Origin: Pantoea rodasii
Lineage (GTDB): Bacteria > Pseudomonadota > Gammaproteobacteria > Enterobacterales > Enterobacteriaceae
Assembly: GCF_002095465.1 (NCBI RefSeq)
Contig: NZ_MLFP01000005.1
Coordinates: 248,001-312,000, forward strand
Length of the DNA stretch: 64,000 bases
Reading direction: 5' to 3'
Shown here: positions 28,246-37,580 of the stretch, in pieces
Layout: every line of letters starts with the position of its first letter
How positions within the stretch are numbered: position 1 is the stretch's first letter
Notes under the pieces: model-generated
Seen by the model: the letters and a program-made list of their open reading frames with translations, nothing else
Told to the model about the DNA's origin: nothing
Database searches by the model: none
Position numbers and translations under genes: made by a program

Positions 28246-28920
28246 ATGAGCGTAGCAGTAGGCGTTAACGCAAACCTTGACCCCACGGTGCTGAGTTCTT
28301 CCAGTTCAACGGGTACCGGTAATAGCGCACAAGATTTACAAAATCAGTTCCTGACCATGCTGGTGACGCAGTTGCAGAACCAGGATCCTACTAATCCGAT
28401 GGATAACAGCCAGCTGACGACACAGTTGGCACAGATCAACACCCTGAGCGGTATTGAGAAGCTGAACACCACGCTGGGTTCGATCTCGGGTCAGCTCACC
28501 ACTAGCCAGTCACTGCAAAGCACGACGCTGATCGGTCATGGCGTGATGATTGATGGCAGCCAGGTGTTAGTCGGCAGCGGCACCACCACACCGTTTGGCG
28601 TGGAATTGACCACCGCTTCCACTGCGACAACTGCCACCATCAAAGACAGCAGCGGCGCAGTGGTGCGCACCATTGATTTGGGCGCGTTGACATCGGGCGT
28701 GCATGCCTTCTCATGGGATGGCACTGATGCCAATGGCACCACTGTCGCAGACGGGAAATATTCTGTATCGATTGCCGCCAGTAACGGCAGCACCCAACTG
28801 GTGGCACAACCGCTTAATTACGCTTACGTGAATGGCGTGAGTACGGTGGATAGCACCTCAAAACTGGATCTCGGCACCATGGGCTCCGCCACTCTTGATG
28901 AAGTTCGTCAGATTCTCTAA
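28246..28920 (+). CDS. flgD: Flagellar hook assembly scaffold FlgD
   Basis: FlgD caps the growing hook and is removed when the hook is complete. The 224-residue protein (E. coli 231) has the N-terminal cap signature DLQNQFLTMLVTQLQNQDPTNPMDNSQLTTQLAQINTLSG and a C-terminal FlgD Ig-like domain (GVHAFSWDGTDANG, ADGKYSVSIAASNG). It lies 12 bp after flgC and 24 bp before flgE. Confidence 0.96.
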   Translation: MSVAVGVNANLDPTVLSSSSSTGTGNSAQDLQNQFLTMLVTQLQNQDPTNPMDNSQLTTQLAQINTLSGIEKLNTTLGSISGQLTTSQSLQSTTLIGHGVMIDGSQVLVGSGTTTPFGVELTTASTATTATIKDSSGAVVRTIDLGALTSGVHAFSWDGTDANGTTVADGKYSVSIAASNGSTQLVAQPLNYAYVNGVSTVDSTSKLDLGTMGSATLDEVRQIL

Positions 28921-28944
28921 TTCAATTTTAGCAGGAGACACGCT

Positions 28945-30177
28945 ATGTCTTTTTCTCAAGCTGTAAGTGGTATGAATGCGGCCTCCAGTAACCTGGATGT
29001 CATTGGTAACAACATCGCCAACTCCGCCACTGCGGGTTTCAAATCCAGCACCATTTCATTCGCGGACATGTTTGCCGGTTCCGATATTGGTATGGGCACC
29101 AAAGTGGCTGCGGTCATTCAGAACTTCAATGACGGTACCACCACTTCAACCAGCCGCGGGCTGGACGTGGCACTGAGCGGAAACGGTTTCTTCCGTATGA
29201 CCGATGCTGCAGGCAGCGTTTACTACTCGCGTAATGGTCAGTTCACGCTGGATGAAAACCGTAATCTGGTGAACACCCAAGGCATGAGCGTGACGGGTTA
29301 TCCGGCAACGGGCACACCGCCAACCATTCAGACCGGTGCAAACCCAGTGGCATTGAGTGTGCCGACGACCCAGATGTCTGCACGTGCAACCACCACTGCA
29401 GGTTTAGTATCAAACCTGAACTCAACCGATGCTATCCCAACGGTGGCGACGTTTAGTACCTCTGACGTGGATAGCTACAACGCCAAAAGCACCGTCACTG
29501 TGTATGACTCGCAGGGTAACGATCATGCGCTGGATCTCTATTATGTGAAAACCAGTGATAACAACTGGGATGTGCATGCTGTGGATTCAACCACCGGCGC
29601 TTCAGCGGGTGATTTCGCCATGACCTTTGACTCCAGCGGTAAGCTGGCCTCAATCACCAGCGGTGGAACAACTACTGCTGGCGCCACAACGGTAGGCTTG
29701 ACTATCCAAGGCTCCAACGGCGCGGCAGCAAATCAGCCTATCACCTTGAGTGTTCTGGGTAGCCTGCAACAAAACACCGGCACTACTTCATTCGGTAACC
29801 CAACGCAAGATGGTTATGCACCGGGCGATCTGACCAGCTACGCCATCAACGATGACGGCACCATCACCGGTACCTATTCAAACCAGAAAACTCAGCTGCT
29901 GGGTCAAATCGTTCTGGCCAGCTTCTCTAACCCAGAAGGTTTGCAGTCAGAGGGCGATAACGTCTGGTCAGCAACCAACTCTTCCGGTCAGGCAGCGATT
30001 GGTCTGGCGAACACCGGCACCTACGGTTCTTTGACCTCGGGCGCGCTGGAAGCTTCCAACGTGGATCTGAGTAAAGAGCTGGTGAACATGATCGTTGCAC
30101 AGCGCAACTATCAGGCGAACAGCCAGACCATCAAGACGCAGGATCAGATCCTCAACACACTGATTCAATTACGCTAA
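28945..30177 (+). CDS. flgE: Flagellar hook protein FlgE
   Basis: FlgE polymerises into the flexible hook. The 410-residue protein (E. coli 402) has the N-terminal MSFSQAVSGMNAASSNLDVIGNNIANSATAGFKSS, the central surface domains, which are the variable part rich in Thr and Ser, and the C-terminal EASNVDLSKELVNMIVAQRNYQANSQTIKTQDQILNTLIQL. GCAGGAGA lies 8 nt before the start. Slightly longer surface domains than E. coli are normal between genera. Confidence 0.97.
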   Translation: MSFSQAVSGMNAASSNLDVIGNNIANSATAGFKSSTISFADMFAGSDIGMGTKVAAVIQNFNDGTTTSTSRGLDVALSGNGFFRMTDAAGSVYYSRNGQFTLDENRNLVNTQGMSVTGYPATGTPPTIQTGANPVALSVPTTQMSARATTTAGLVSNLNSTDAIPTVATFSTSDVDSYNAKSTVTVYDSQGNDHALDLYYVKTSDNNWDVHAVDSTTGASAGDFAMTFDSSGKLASITSGGTTTAGATTVGLTIQGSNGAAANQPITLSVLGSLQQNTGTTSFGNPTQDGYAPGDLTSYAINDDGTITGTYSNQKTQLLGQIVLASFSNPEGLQSEGDNVWSATNSSGQAAIGLANTGTYGSLTSGALEASNVDLSKELVNMIVAQRNYQANSQTIKTQDQILNTLIQLR

Positions 30178-30197
30178 TACGCTAACGGGATTGCACT

Positions 30198-30956
30198 ATG
30201 GATCACGCAATATATACCGCAATGGGCGCCGCCAGTCAGACGATGGAACAGCAATCGGTGACTGCCAGCAACCTCGCCAACGCCTCAACGCCGGGTTTTC
30301 GTGCCCAGCTCAACGCGTTGCGCGCGGTGCCGGTCAACGGCTGGTCGCTGCCGACGCGTACTTTGGTTGCCGCTTCAACGCCTGGTGCTGATATGACACC
30401 GGGCGCGATGGACAACACGGGTCGTCCGCTGGATGTAGCGGTACAGCAAGATGGTTGGCTGGCCGTGCGCACGGCTGACGGTTCTGAAGCTTATACCCGC
30501 AACGGCAACATGCAGATCAGCTCCACCGGTATTTTGACCATTCAGGGCAATCCCGTGATGGGCGATGGCGGTCCTATTGCCATTCCACAAGGCGCCGAAC
30601 TGACCATCGCGGCTGACGGCACCATCACCTCGCGTAATGCGGGTGATGCGCCGAACGCCACGGTGCAGATTGGCAGGCTGAAGCTGGTCAAGGCCACAGG
30701 CAAAGAGTTGCAGCGCGGTGACGACGGCATGTTCCGTCCAACTCAGGCCACTCAGGCCACGCGCGGCGCCGCACTGGGCGCTGACGCGACCGTCGCGGTC
30801 ATGCCAGGCGTGCTGGAAGGCAGCAACGTGAAGCCAGTGGAAACCATGGTCGACATGATCGCCAACGCCCGACGTTTCGAGATGCAGATGAAAGTCATCA
30901 CCAACGTCGATGAAAACGAACAGAAAGCCAATCAACTGCTCAACATGAGCAGCTAA
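30198..30956 (+). CDS. flgF: Flagellar basal-body rod protein FlgF
   Basis: FlgF is a proximal rod protein, 252 aa (E. coli 251). It shows [38 protein letters not shown] at the N-terminus, [30 protein letters not shown] in the middle, and a C-terminal [28 protein letters not shown] block. It lies 20 bp after flgE and 17 bp before flgG in the operon. Confidence 0.96.
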   Translation: MDHAIYTAMGAASQTMEQQSVTASNLANASTPGFRAQLNALRAVPVNGWSLPTRTLVAASTPGADMTPGAMDNTGRPLDVAVQQDGWLAVRTADGSEAYTRNGNMQISSTGILTIQGNPVMGDGGPIAIPQGAELTIAADGTITSRNAGDAPNATVQIGRLKLVKATGKELQRGDDGMFRPTQATQATRGAALGADATVAVMPGVLEGSNVKPVETMVDMIANARRFEMQMKVITNVDENEQKANQLLNMSS

Positions 30957-30973
30957 GGCGTAAGGAAAACAGC

Positions 30974-31756
30974 ATGATTCGTTCTTTATGGATCGCCAAA
31001 ACCGGTCTTGATGCCCAGCAAACCAACATGGACGTCATTTCGAACAACCTGGCCAACGTATCCACCAATGGATTTAAACGTTCGCGTGCGGTGTTTGAAG
31101 ATCTGATGTACCAGACGCTGCGTCAGCCAGGCACGCAGTCATCGGAACAGACCACGCTGCCTTCAGGTTTGCAGATTGGTACCGGTGTGCGTCCCGTGAC
31201 CACCGAGCGTCTGCACACTCAGGGCAACCTGTCGCAGACCAGCAACTCCAAAGATGTGGCGATCAACGGTCAGGGTTATTTCGAAGTGCAGATGCCAGAT
31301 GGCACCTCTTCGTATACCCGCGATGGCTCATTCCAGGTGGATCAGAATGGCCAGCTGGTGACCAACGCCGGTTATCCGGTGCAGCCGGGGATTACCATTC
31401 CGGCAAACGCCACCAGCATTACCATTTCTCGTGACGGTGTGGTGAGCGTGACACAGCAGGGCCAGACCAACCCGGCACAGGTCGGACAGCTGACGATCAG
31501 CACCTTCATGAACGATGCCGGTCTGGATAGCCTGGGTGAAAACCTCTATCAGGAAACGCAGGCATCCGGTGCGGCCACGCAAAGTACGCCGGGCCAGAAC
31601 GGCGCGGGTCTGCTGTATCAGGGCTATGTCGAAACCTCTAACGTTAACGTAGCGGAAGAGCTGGTGACGATGATCCAGACGCAGCGCGCGTATGAAATCA
31701 ACAGCAAAGCGATCACCACCTCTGATCAGATGCTGCAGAAATTAACCCAGATTTAA
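30974..31756 (+). CDS. flgG: Flagellar distal rod protein FlgG
   Basis: FlgG builds the distal rod. The 260-residue protein has the same length as in E. coli, with [74 protein letters not shown] and the C-terminal [31 protein letters not shown] 61-bp gap with a GC-rich hairpin (GGGCC...GGCCC) separates it from flgH. Confidence 0.97.
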   Translation: MIRSLWIAKTGLDAQQTNMDVISNNLANVSTNGFKRSRAVFEDLMYQTLRQPGTQSSEQTTLPSGLQIGTGVRPVTTERLHTQGNLSQTSNSKDVAINGQGYFEVQMPDGTSSYTRDGSFQVDQNGQLVTNAGYPVQPGITIPANATSITISRDGVVSVTQQGQTNPAQVGQLTISTFMNDAGLDSLGENLYQETQASGAATQSTPGQNGAGLLYQGYVETSNVNVAEELVTMIQTQRAYEINSKAITTSDQMLQKLTQI

Positions 31757-31817
31757 TCTGGGATCGTTGGGCCGGCCTGGCTGGCCCGATTAAGAACATG
31801 AAGAAGGTCAGAACTCC

Positions 31818-32528
31818 GTGGCGAAGCAAGTGATTCTCAAGCCTGGGCATTGGTTAGTAGCCACGCTGCTACTGACATTAAACGGTTGTGCGTTGATTCC
31901 GCGCACGCCACTGGTGCAGGGCACAACAACGGCAGAACCGACGCCTTCCGCTCCGCCGGTGGTGAACGGTTCTATTTTTCAGGGCGTTGCGCCGCTGAAC
32001 TACGGCTATCAGCCGCTGTTTGAAGATCGTCGTCCACGTAACATTGGCGACACCCTGACGATTACTCTGCAAGAAAATGTCAGCGCCAGCAAAAGCTCCA
32101 CCGCCAGCGCCAGCCGCGATGGCAGCAACAGCTTCGGTGTGAGTACTGTCCCAACCGGCCTGAGTGGTCTGGTCGGTGCTGCCGGCGAGAAAGCCGGACT
32201 GGATGCCAATGGCAAAAACGACTTCGCAGGTAAAGGTGGCGCTACCGCCAACAACACCTTTACCGGCACCATCACCGTCACCGTCAATCAGGTGTTGTCG
32301 AACGGCAACCTGCGCGTGGTGGGTGAGAAACAGATCGAAATTAACCAGGGAACCGAATTTATTCGCTTCTCCGGTGTGGTTAACCCACGCACCATCAGCG
32401 CCAGCAACGCCGTGTTGTCAACGCAGGTGGCCGATGCACGTATTGAGTATGTCGGAAACGGGTATATCAATGAGGCGCAGACCATGGGCTGGTTCCAGCG
32501 TTTCTTCCTGAACGTGTCGCCGATGTAA
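31818..32528 (+). CDS. flgH: Flagellar L-ring protein FlgH
   Basis: FlgH is an outer-membrane lipoprotein that forms the L ring. The GTG start at 31818 gives a 236-residue protein (E. coli 232) with a lipobox (LNGC, Cys about residue 24) and the family blocks [65 protein letters not shown] and [20 protein letters not shown]. It ends [19 protein letters not shown]. Confidence 0.96.
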   Translation: MAKQVILKPGHWLVATLLLTLNGCALIPRTPLVQGTTTAEPTPSAPPVVNGSIFQGVAPLNYGYQPLFEDRRPRNIGDTLTITLQENVSASKSSTASASRDGSNSFGVSTVPTGLSGLVGAAGEKAGLDANGKNDFAGKGGATANNTFTGTITVTVNQVLSNGNLRVVGEKQIEINQGTEFIRFSGVVNPRTISASNAVLSTQVADARIEYVGNGYINEAQTMGWFQRFFLNVSPM

Positions 32529-32536
32529 TCGAGGTA

Positions 32537-33646
32537 ATGATGAAAATGAACACTCTGCTGCGTCTAAGCCTGGGCTTGCTACTTGGCGTTAGCCTGGTTG
32601 CCCATGCTGACCGCATTCGCGATCTGACATCCGTGCAGGGCGTGCGCGAAAACCAGCTGATTGGTTACGGCTTAGTGGTGGGTCTGGACGGTACCGGTGA
32701 CCAGACCACGCAAACCCCGTTTACCACCCAGACGGTCAGCAACATGCTGTCACAGCTCGGCATCACCGTACCTACGGGTACTAACATGCAGCTGAAAAAC
32801 GTGGCAGCCGTTATGGTCACCTCGAAACTGCCTTCATTTGCGCGTCAGGGACAAACCATTGATGTGGTGGTGTCTTCGCTGGGTAACGCCAAAAGTCTGC
32901 GCGGCGGAACGCTGCTGATGACGCCGATGAAAGGCGTTGATAATCAGGTGTATGCGCTGGCGCAAGGCAACATCCTGGTGGGCGGCGCGGGCGCGTCTGC
33001 GGGCGGCAGCAGCGTGCAGGTCAACCAGCTGAACGGCGGTCGTATCACCGGCGGTGCCACGGTGGAGCGAGAGTTGCAGAGCAACTTTGGTAGCCAGAAC
33101 ACCATCAACCTGCAGCTGAACAGTGAAGATTTCACTATGGCTCAGCGGATTGCGGATGCGATTAACAGCCGCGGCATGGGTTCAGCTCAACCACTGGATG
33201 CGCGCACCGTGCAGATCCGCGTCTCACCTAACAACAGTTCGCAGGTGCGACTGTTAGCTGAGATTCAGAACCTCGACGTCTCTGTACCGCTGGAAGATGC
33301 CAAAGTGATCATCAACTCACGTACTGGCTCGGTGGTGATGAATCGTGAAGTGACGCTGAACACCTGTGCGGTTGCGCAGGGCAATCTGTCCGTCACCGTT
33401 AACCAACAGCAGAACGTTAACCAGCCAAATACGCCATTCGCGGGCGGGCAAACGGTGGCGACGACTCAGACGCAAATCGATCTGCGCCAGAGCGGTGGCG
33501 CCTTACAGAGTGTTAATGCGAGCGCCAATCTGAACAACGTGATTCGCGCACTGAACGCGTTGGGTGCGACACCGATTGAACTGATGTCGATTCTGCAATC
33601 CATGCAGACGGCGGGTTGTCTGCGCGCCAAACTGGAAATCATCTGA
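32537..33646 (+). CDS. flgI: Flagellar P-ring protein FlgI
   Basis: FlgI forms the periplasmic P ring around the rod, with help from FlgA. It has a signal peptide ([18 protein letters not shown], then [21 protein letters not shown]) and the [21 protein letters not shown] and [22 protein letters not shown] blocks. Up to 369 aa (E. coli 365); in-frame ATGs at 32537, 32540 and 32546 are all possible starts. The stop TGA overlaps the flgJ ATG by one base. Confidence 0.96.
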   Translation: MMKMNTLLRLSLGLLLGVSLVAHADRIRDLTSVQGVRENQLIGYGLVVGLDGTGDQTTQTPFTTQTVSNMLSQLGITVPTGTNMQLKNVAAVMVTSKLPSFARQGQTIDVVVSSLGNAKSLRGGTLLMTPMKGVDNQVYALAQGNILVGGAGASAGGSSVQVNQLNGGRITGGATVERELQSNFGSQNTINLQLNSEDFTMAQRIADAINSRGMGSAQPLDARTVQIRVSPNNSSQVRLLAEIQNLDVSVPLEDAKVIINSRTGSVVMNREVTLNTCAVAQGNLSVTVNQQQNVNQPNTPFAGGQTVATTQTQIDLRQSGGALQSVNASANLNNVIRALNALGATPIELMSILQSMQTAGCLRAKLEII

Positions 33647-34587
33647 TGACCGATACGCAATCGCTGATGAATGCGGCGTATGACAGCCGCTCACTGAACA
33701 ACCTGAAGCGTGAAGCGGCCGCCGACCCGAAAGGGAAGGCGCTGCAGGTCGCCAAACAGGTTGAGGGGATGTTCGTACAGATGATGTTGAAAAGCATGCG
33801 TGAAGCCTTGCCGCAGGACGGCATCTTCAGCAGCGACTCAACGAAGATGTACACCTCGATGTACGATCAGCAAATTGCGCAGGAAATTGGCAAACGCGGG
33901 CTGGGGATGGCGGATCTGATCGTCAAACAGATGCAGCCCGCGCAGGAACCGGATGAAAGCGCGGGTACCGTGCCAATGAAGCTGGATAACAGCTTCATTT
34001 ATAGCAACCTGCCTTCCAGCCAGCTGGAGCAGATGGTGCGCAAAGCGGTGCCGCGTCTGCCGGTGTCTCCGTCAAGCTTGCCAACCGATAGCACCGACTT
34101 TATCTCTCAGCTGGCGCAACCGGCGCAGGTCGCCAGCCAGCAAAGTGGTATTCCGCATCACCTGATTCTTGCCCAGGCGGCACTGGAATCGGGCTGGGGA
34201 CAACGCCAGATTCTGACACGTGAAGGCAAGCCAAGTTACAACGTGTTTGGCATCAAGGCGAGCGGTGACTGGAAGGGGGAAACCACCGACATCATGACCA
34301 CCGAATATGAAGGTGGCGTGGCGAAGAAAGTGCATGCCACTTTCCGTGTTTATGGATCCTACATGGAAGCGCTGAGTGACTACGTCAAACTGCTCTCCAA
34401 CAATCCACGATATGCCGCCGTAGCCAATGCGGCTACGCCAGAGCAGGGCGCACGTGCCTTGCAGGCCGCGGGTTATGCCACCGATCCGAAATATGCACAA
34501 AAGCTGGTGGGAATGATCCAACAATTCAAAAACATGGGCGAGAAAGTGGTTAAAGCGTACAGCCAGGATATCACTGATTTGTTCTGA
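33646..34587 (+). CDS. flgJ: Flagellar rod-cap protein and peptidoglycan hydrolase FlgJ
   Basis: The start ATG 33646 overlaps the flgI stop (TGATG), giving 313 aa, identical in length to E. coli. The N-terminal half is the rod cap (VEGMFVQMMLKSMREALPQDGIFSSDSTKMYTSMYDQQIAQE). The C-terminal half is a GH73 glucosaminidase that opens peptidoglycan for the rod, with HHLILAQAALESGWGQRQI (catalytic Glu), YNVFGIKAS and DYVKLLSNNPRYAAV. Last gene of flgB-J; flgK has its own promoter beyond. Confidence 0.96.
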   Translation: MTDTQSLMNAAYDSRSLNNLKREAAADPKGKALQVAKQVEGMFVQMMLKSMREALPQDGIFSSDSTKMYTSMYDQQIAQEIGKRGLGMADLIVKQMQPAQEPDESAGTVPMKLDNSFIYSNLPSSQLEQMVRKAVPRLPVSPSSLPTDSTDFISQLAQPAQVASQQSGIPHHLILAQAALESGWGQRQILTREGKPSYNVFGIKASGDWKGETTDIMTTEYEGGVAKKVHATFRVYGSYMEALSDYVKLLSNNPRYAAVANAATPEQGARALQAAGYATDPKYAQKLVGMIQQFKNMGEKVVKAYSQDITDLF

Positions 34588-34597
34588 TTTTTTTGCC

Positions 34598-34624
34598 TCA
34601 AGTTTCACTTAAGCACGCCGATAA
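34598..34624 (+). promoter_or_regulatory. Sigma-28 (FliA) promoter of flgKL
   Basis: TCAAGTTT (34598-34605), 11 bases, GCCGATAA (34617-34624). One mismatch to the sigma-28 consensus, in the -35 element. It lies 11 bp after flgJ and 83 bp before flgK. A GC-rich hairpin (GCGGGCG/CGCCCGC, 34637-34654) falls in the early transcript. Confidence 0.9.
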
Positions 34625-34706
34625 CTATCACATGCCGCGGGCGACTCCGCCCGCGCAATCGCACTGATGACTGCCAGCCCGGTTAACGGGAAATTAAGGA
34701 ACCGAG

Positions 34707-36350
34707 ATGTCCAGCATAATTAACTCAGCGATGAGTGGGCTGAGCGCCGCACAGGCCGCATTAAGCACCACCAGTAACAACATCAGCAACTATACGGTGG
34801 CGGGTTACTCGCGTCAGACCATTTTGTTGAACCAGGCAAACAGTACCTTATCGGGCAACAGCTATTACGGTAACGGTGTGAATGTCACTGGCGTGCAGCG
34901 TGAATATGATGAATTCATTACGGCTCAATTGCGCGGTTCCAGTGCCAATTACAGTGCAGTGAATACGCAATATTCACAGATTTCCAATATCGATGATTTG
35001 CTGTCAACCTCGACCACCAGTCTGTCGACCTCGATTCAAAGCTTCTTTACCAACGTATCGAACGTGGTCAGCAATGCAGACGATCCGTCAGCTCGTCAGT
35101 CGATGCTGAGTTATGCGCAAGGCCTGGTGAATCAGTTCCAGACCACCGCGCAATATCTCACCAATATGCAAAACAGCGTGAATACGGACGTCGCTTCCAG
35201 CGTCGACCAAATCAATACCTACACCAGCCAGATTGCCGACCTTAATACGCAAATCGCCAAGCTCACCACCGCTGGCAGCGCGCCGAACGATCTTTTGGAT
35301 CAGCGCGATCAACTGGTCAACAACCTGAACAACGTCGTTGGCGTTAACGTTTCGCAACAGGACGGCAGCTACATCGTCACCATGGGCAGCACGACCCTGG
35401 TGAACGGTAAAAACACCACTCAGCTGGTGGCAATGCCTTCCAGCAGCGATCCTTCACGCACCACGGTGGGATATGTAGACAAGAGCGCAGGGAACGTTGA
35501 AATCCCGGAGAAGACCCTGACCACCGGTTCTTTAGGCGGATTACTGGCTTTCCGTACCCAGGACCTGGACACCGCACAGAACCAGTTGGGTCAATTGGCC
35601 GCTGCGTTCACGACCAGCTTCAACGCCGTGCAAACTGCTGGCTATGACAGCAATGGCGACCAGGGCACTGACTTCTTCACCATTGGCAGCCCGAACGTAT
35701 TGAGCAACACCAAGAATACCGGTACGGCTGAAGTGACCGCAGCATGGTCAGACAGCAGTGCGCTGAAGGCTTCAAATTACACCGTGAGCTACGACGGCAC
35801 TAACTGGTCAGTCACGCGTCTGTCGGACAACGTGAAAGTATCGCCGACGACGGGTACCGATACTGATGGCAACACGACGCTGAGTTTCGATGGTCTTGAC
35901 CTGACCGTCAGCGGTACTGCCCAGGCTAAAGACAGCTTCCTGGTCAAACCGGTGCAAGACGTCATTGGCGGTATGTCGGTCGCGATTACCGATGAGTCAC
36001 AAATTGCTGCAGCATCGTCTGCCACCAGCGGCGAAAGTGATAACACTAACGCACAAAAAATGCTGGCACTGCAGGATGCTAACCTGGTCAACGGCAATGC
36101 CACACTGGCACAAGCCTACGCCACCATCGTTAGCACCGTGGGCAACAAAACCAGTTCGTTAGAGACCGCCAGTACCACTCAGGAAAACGTGGTGACGCAG
36201 TTAACTGACCGTCAGCAATCCGTTTCCGGCGTTAACCTCGATGAGGAGTACGCCAACCTGACCAAGTACCAGCAGTTTTACATGGCCAATGCGCAGGTAT
36301 TGCAGACAGCAAGTACCATCTTTAATGCGCTGATGGATATCCGCGGCTAA
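34707..36350 (+). CDS. flgK: Flagellar hook-associated protein 1 FlgK
   Basis: FlgK (HAP1) is the first hook-filament junction protein, a FlgN client. The 547-residue protein (same as E. coli) has N-terminal MSGLSAAQAALSTTSNNISNYTVAGYSRQ and C-terminal SGVNLDEEYANLTKYQQFYMANAQVLQTASTIFNALMDIRG, the coiled-coil D0 domain, with a variable Ser/Thr-rich centre. GGAA-type ribosome binding site upstream. It is cotranscribed with flgL 21 bp downstream. Confidence 0.96.
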   Translation: MSSIINSAMSGLSAAQAALSTTSNNISNYTVAGYSRQTILLNQANSTLSGNSYYGNGVNVTGVQREYDEFITAQLRGSSANYSAVNTQYSQISNIDDLLSTSTTSLSTSIQSFFTNVSNVVSNADDPSARQSMLSYAQGLVNQFQTTAQYLTNMQNSVNTDVASSVDQINTYTSQIADLNTQIAKLTTAGSAPNDLLDQRDQLVNNLNNVVGVNVSQQDGSYIVTMGSTTLVNGKNTTQLVAMPSSSDPSRTTVGYVDKSAGNVEIPEKTLTTGSLGGLLAFRTQDLDTAQNQLGQLAAAFTTSFNAVQTAGYDSNGDQGTDFFTIGSPNVLSNTKNTGTAEVTAAWSDSSALKASNYTVSYDGTNWSVTRLSDNVKVSPTTGTDTDGNTTLSFDGLDLTVSGTAQAKDSFLVKPVQDVIGGMSVAITDESQIAAASSATSGESDNTNAQKMLALQDANLVNGNATLAQAYATIVSTVGNKTSSLETASTTQENVVTQLTDRQQSVSGVNLDEEYANLTKYQQFYMANAQVLQTASTIFNALMDIRG

Positions 36351-36371
36351 GTCATCAAAGGATAAAAAACC

Positions 36372-37334
36372 ATGCGTTTAAGTACCAATATGATTTTCGA
36401 CCAGCAGGTGCGCGGCATTACCGGTTCGCAATCCTCCTGGTTAAAAGTAGGGCAGCAGCTTTCGAGCGGTCTGCGTGTGAATAATCCTTCTGATGATCCG
36501 ATTGCGGCAGCGAGTTCGGTTGTCCTGGCGCAGTCGCAGGCGAAAAGCAGCCAATATGCGACCGCGCGCACTTTCGCTAACCAGAGCTTGTCCCTGGAAG
36601 AGAACACCCTCAAGGGCGTGACGTCAGCGATTCAGGATGCACAGACCACCATCGTCAATGCTTCAACGGGCACGCTCAGTGATGATGACCGTGGCTCTCT
36701 GGCGACGCAATTACAAGGGCTGCGCGATCAACTGTTGGGACTGGCGAACAGCCAGGATGCCAGCGGTCGCTACATCTTTGCGGGTTACAAAACCGAAGCC
36801 GAACCTTTCAGCGACACGGGAACGGGCGTCACCTACGTAGGCGGCACCGATGCCATTAGCCAGAAAGTGAGTGACAGCCGAACCATGACGGTAGGCAACA
36901 CCGGCGATTCGGTGTTTATGTCGATCACCAGCAATGCCAAAGCTGAGCCAGATGGCAGCACCAGTGAAACGAATCTGTTTGATATGCTGGATAGCGCTAT
37001 CGCTGCACTGAAGGTGCCGCAGGATAATGCTGATGAGGCCACTCAACAAACGTTCCAGGATGCGATGGACAAGACCAACCGTGGTTTGAGTAACTCGCTC
37101 AATAACGTGTTGTCAGTGCGTTCTGAAGTCGGCATTAAGATGGATGAAGTAGACACGCTAGATGCGCAGGGCGATACCAATGACACCATCATGGCTACGC
37201 AGATGAGTAATCTGGTCGAGGTGGATTATACCTCTGCCATTTCCAGCTACACCATGCAACAGACAGCATTACAGGCGTCTTACAAGACCTTCACTGACAT
37301 GTCGAAGATGTCACTGTTCCAGCTGAATTCCTGA
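36372..37334 (+). CDS. flgL: Flagellar hook-associated protein 3 FlgL
   Basis: FlgL (HAP3) joins FlgK to the flagellin filament. The 320-residue protein (E. coli 317) has the flagellin-like N-terminus MRLSTNMIFDQQVRGITGSQSSWLKVGQQLSSGLRVNNPSDDPIAAASSVVLAQSQ and the C-terminal block VDYTSAISSYTMQQTALQASYKTFTDMSKMSLFQLNS. It ends the flagellar cluster; a T-tailed hairpin follows at 37387. Confidence 0.96.
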   Translation: MRLSTNMIFDQQVRGITGSQSSWLKVGQQLSSGLRVNNPSDDPIAAASSVVLAQSQAKSSQYATARTFANQSLSLEENTLKGVTSAIQDAQTTIVNASTGTLSDDDRGSLATQLQGLRDQLLGLANSQDASGRYIFAGYKTEAEPFSDTGTGVTYVGGTDAISQKVSDSRTMTVGNTGDSVFMSITSNAKAEPDGSTSETNLFDMLDSAIAALKVPQDNADEATQQTFQDAMDKTNRGLSNSLNNVLSVRSEVGIKMDEVDTLDAQGDTNDTIMATQMSNLVEVDYTSAISSYTMQQTALQASYKTFTDMSKMSLFQLNS

Positions 37335-37386
37335 TTGACCTGACCTGAAAATTTGAGCGTGCTTTAACCGGGCGCGCTTAGTTTCT

Positions 37387-37417
37387 CCCACTGCCTTTCG
37401 GGGCCGTGGGATTTTTT
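37387..37417 (+). terminator. Terminator after flgKL
   Basis: CCCAC pairs with GTGGG, with a mismatch then GCC/GGC inside and the loop TTTCGG. ATTTTTT follows. It lies 53 bp after the flgL stop. Confidence 0.75.
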
Positions 37418-37536
37418 GCCTGCTCAGTGGCGATATCCGAACTTAACTGTGCAGTACCTACCTGACGATGCCATGTCCACGCAATCACTCCTCCCTTGAT
37501 GCGGAAAGAAGGGTAAACAGCAAATCACAGGCAATA

Positions 37537-37563
37537 AAAAACCCCGAACCAGTCGGGGTTTTT
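37537..37563. terminator. Terminator after rne
   Basis: AAAAACCCCGA (37537-37547) and TCGGGGTTTTT (37553-37563) form an 11-bp stem with a 6-nt loop. It is 18 bp beyond the rne stop on the minus strand and symmetrical, so it can act in both directions. Confidence 0.93.
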
Positions 37564-37580
37564 ATGATGACTGCTTCAGC

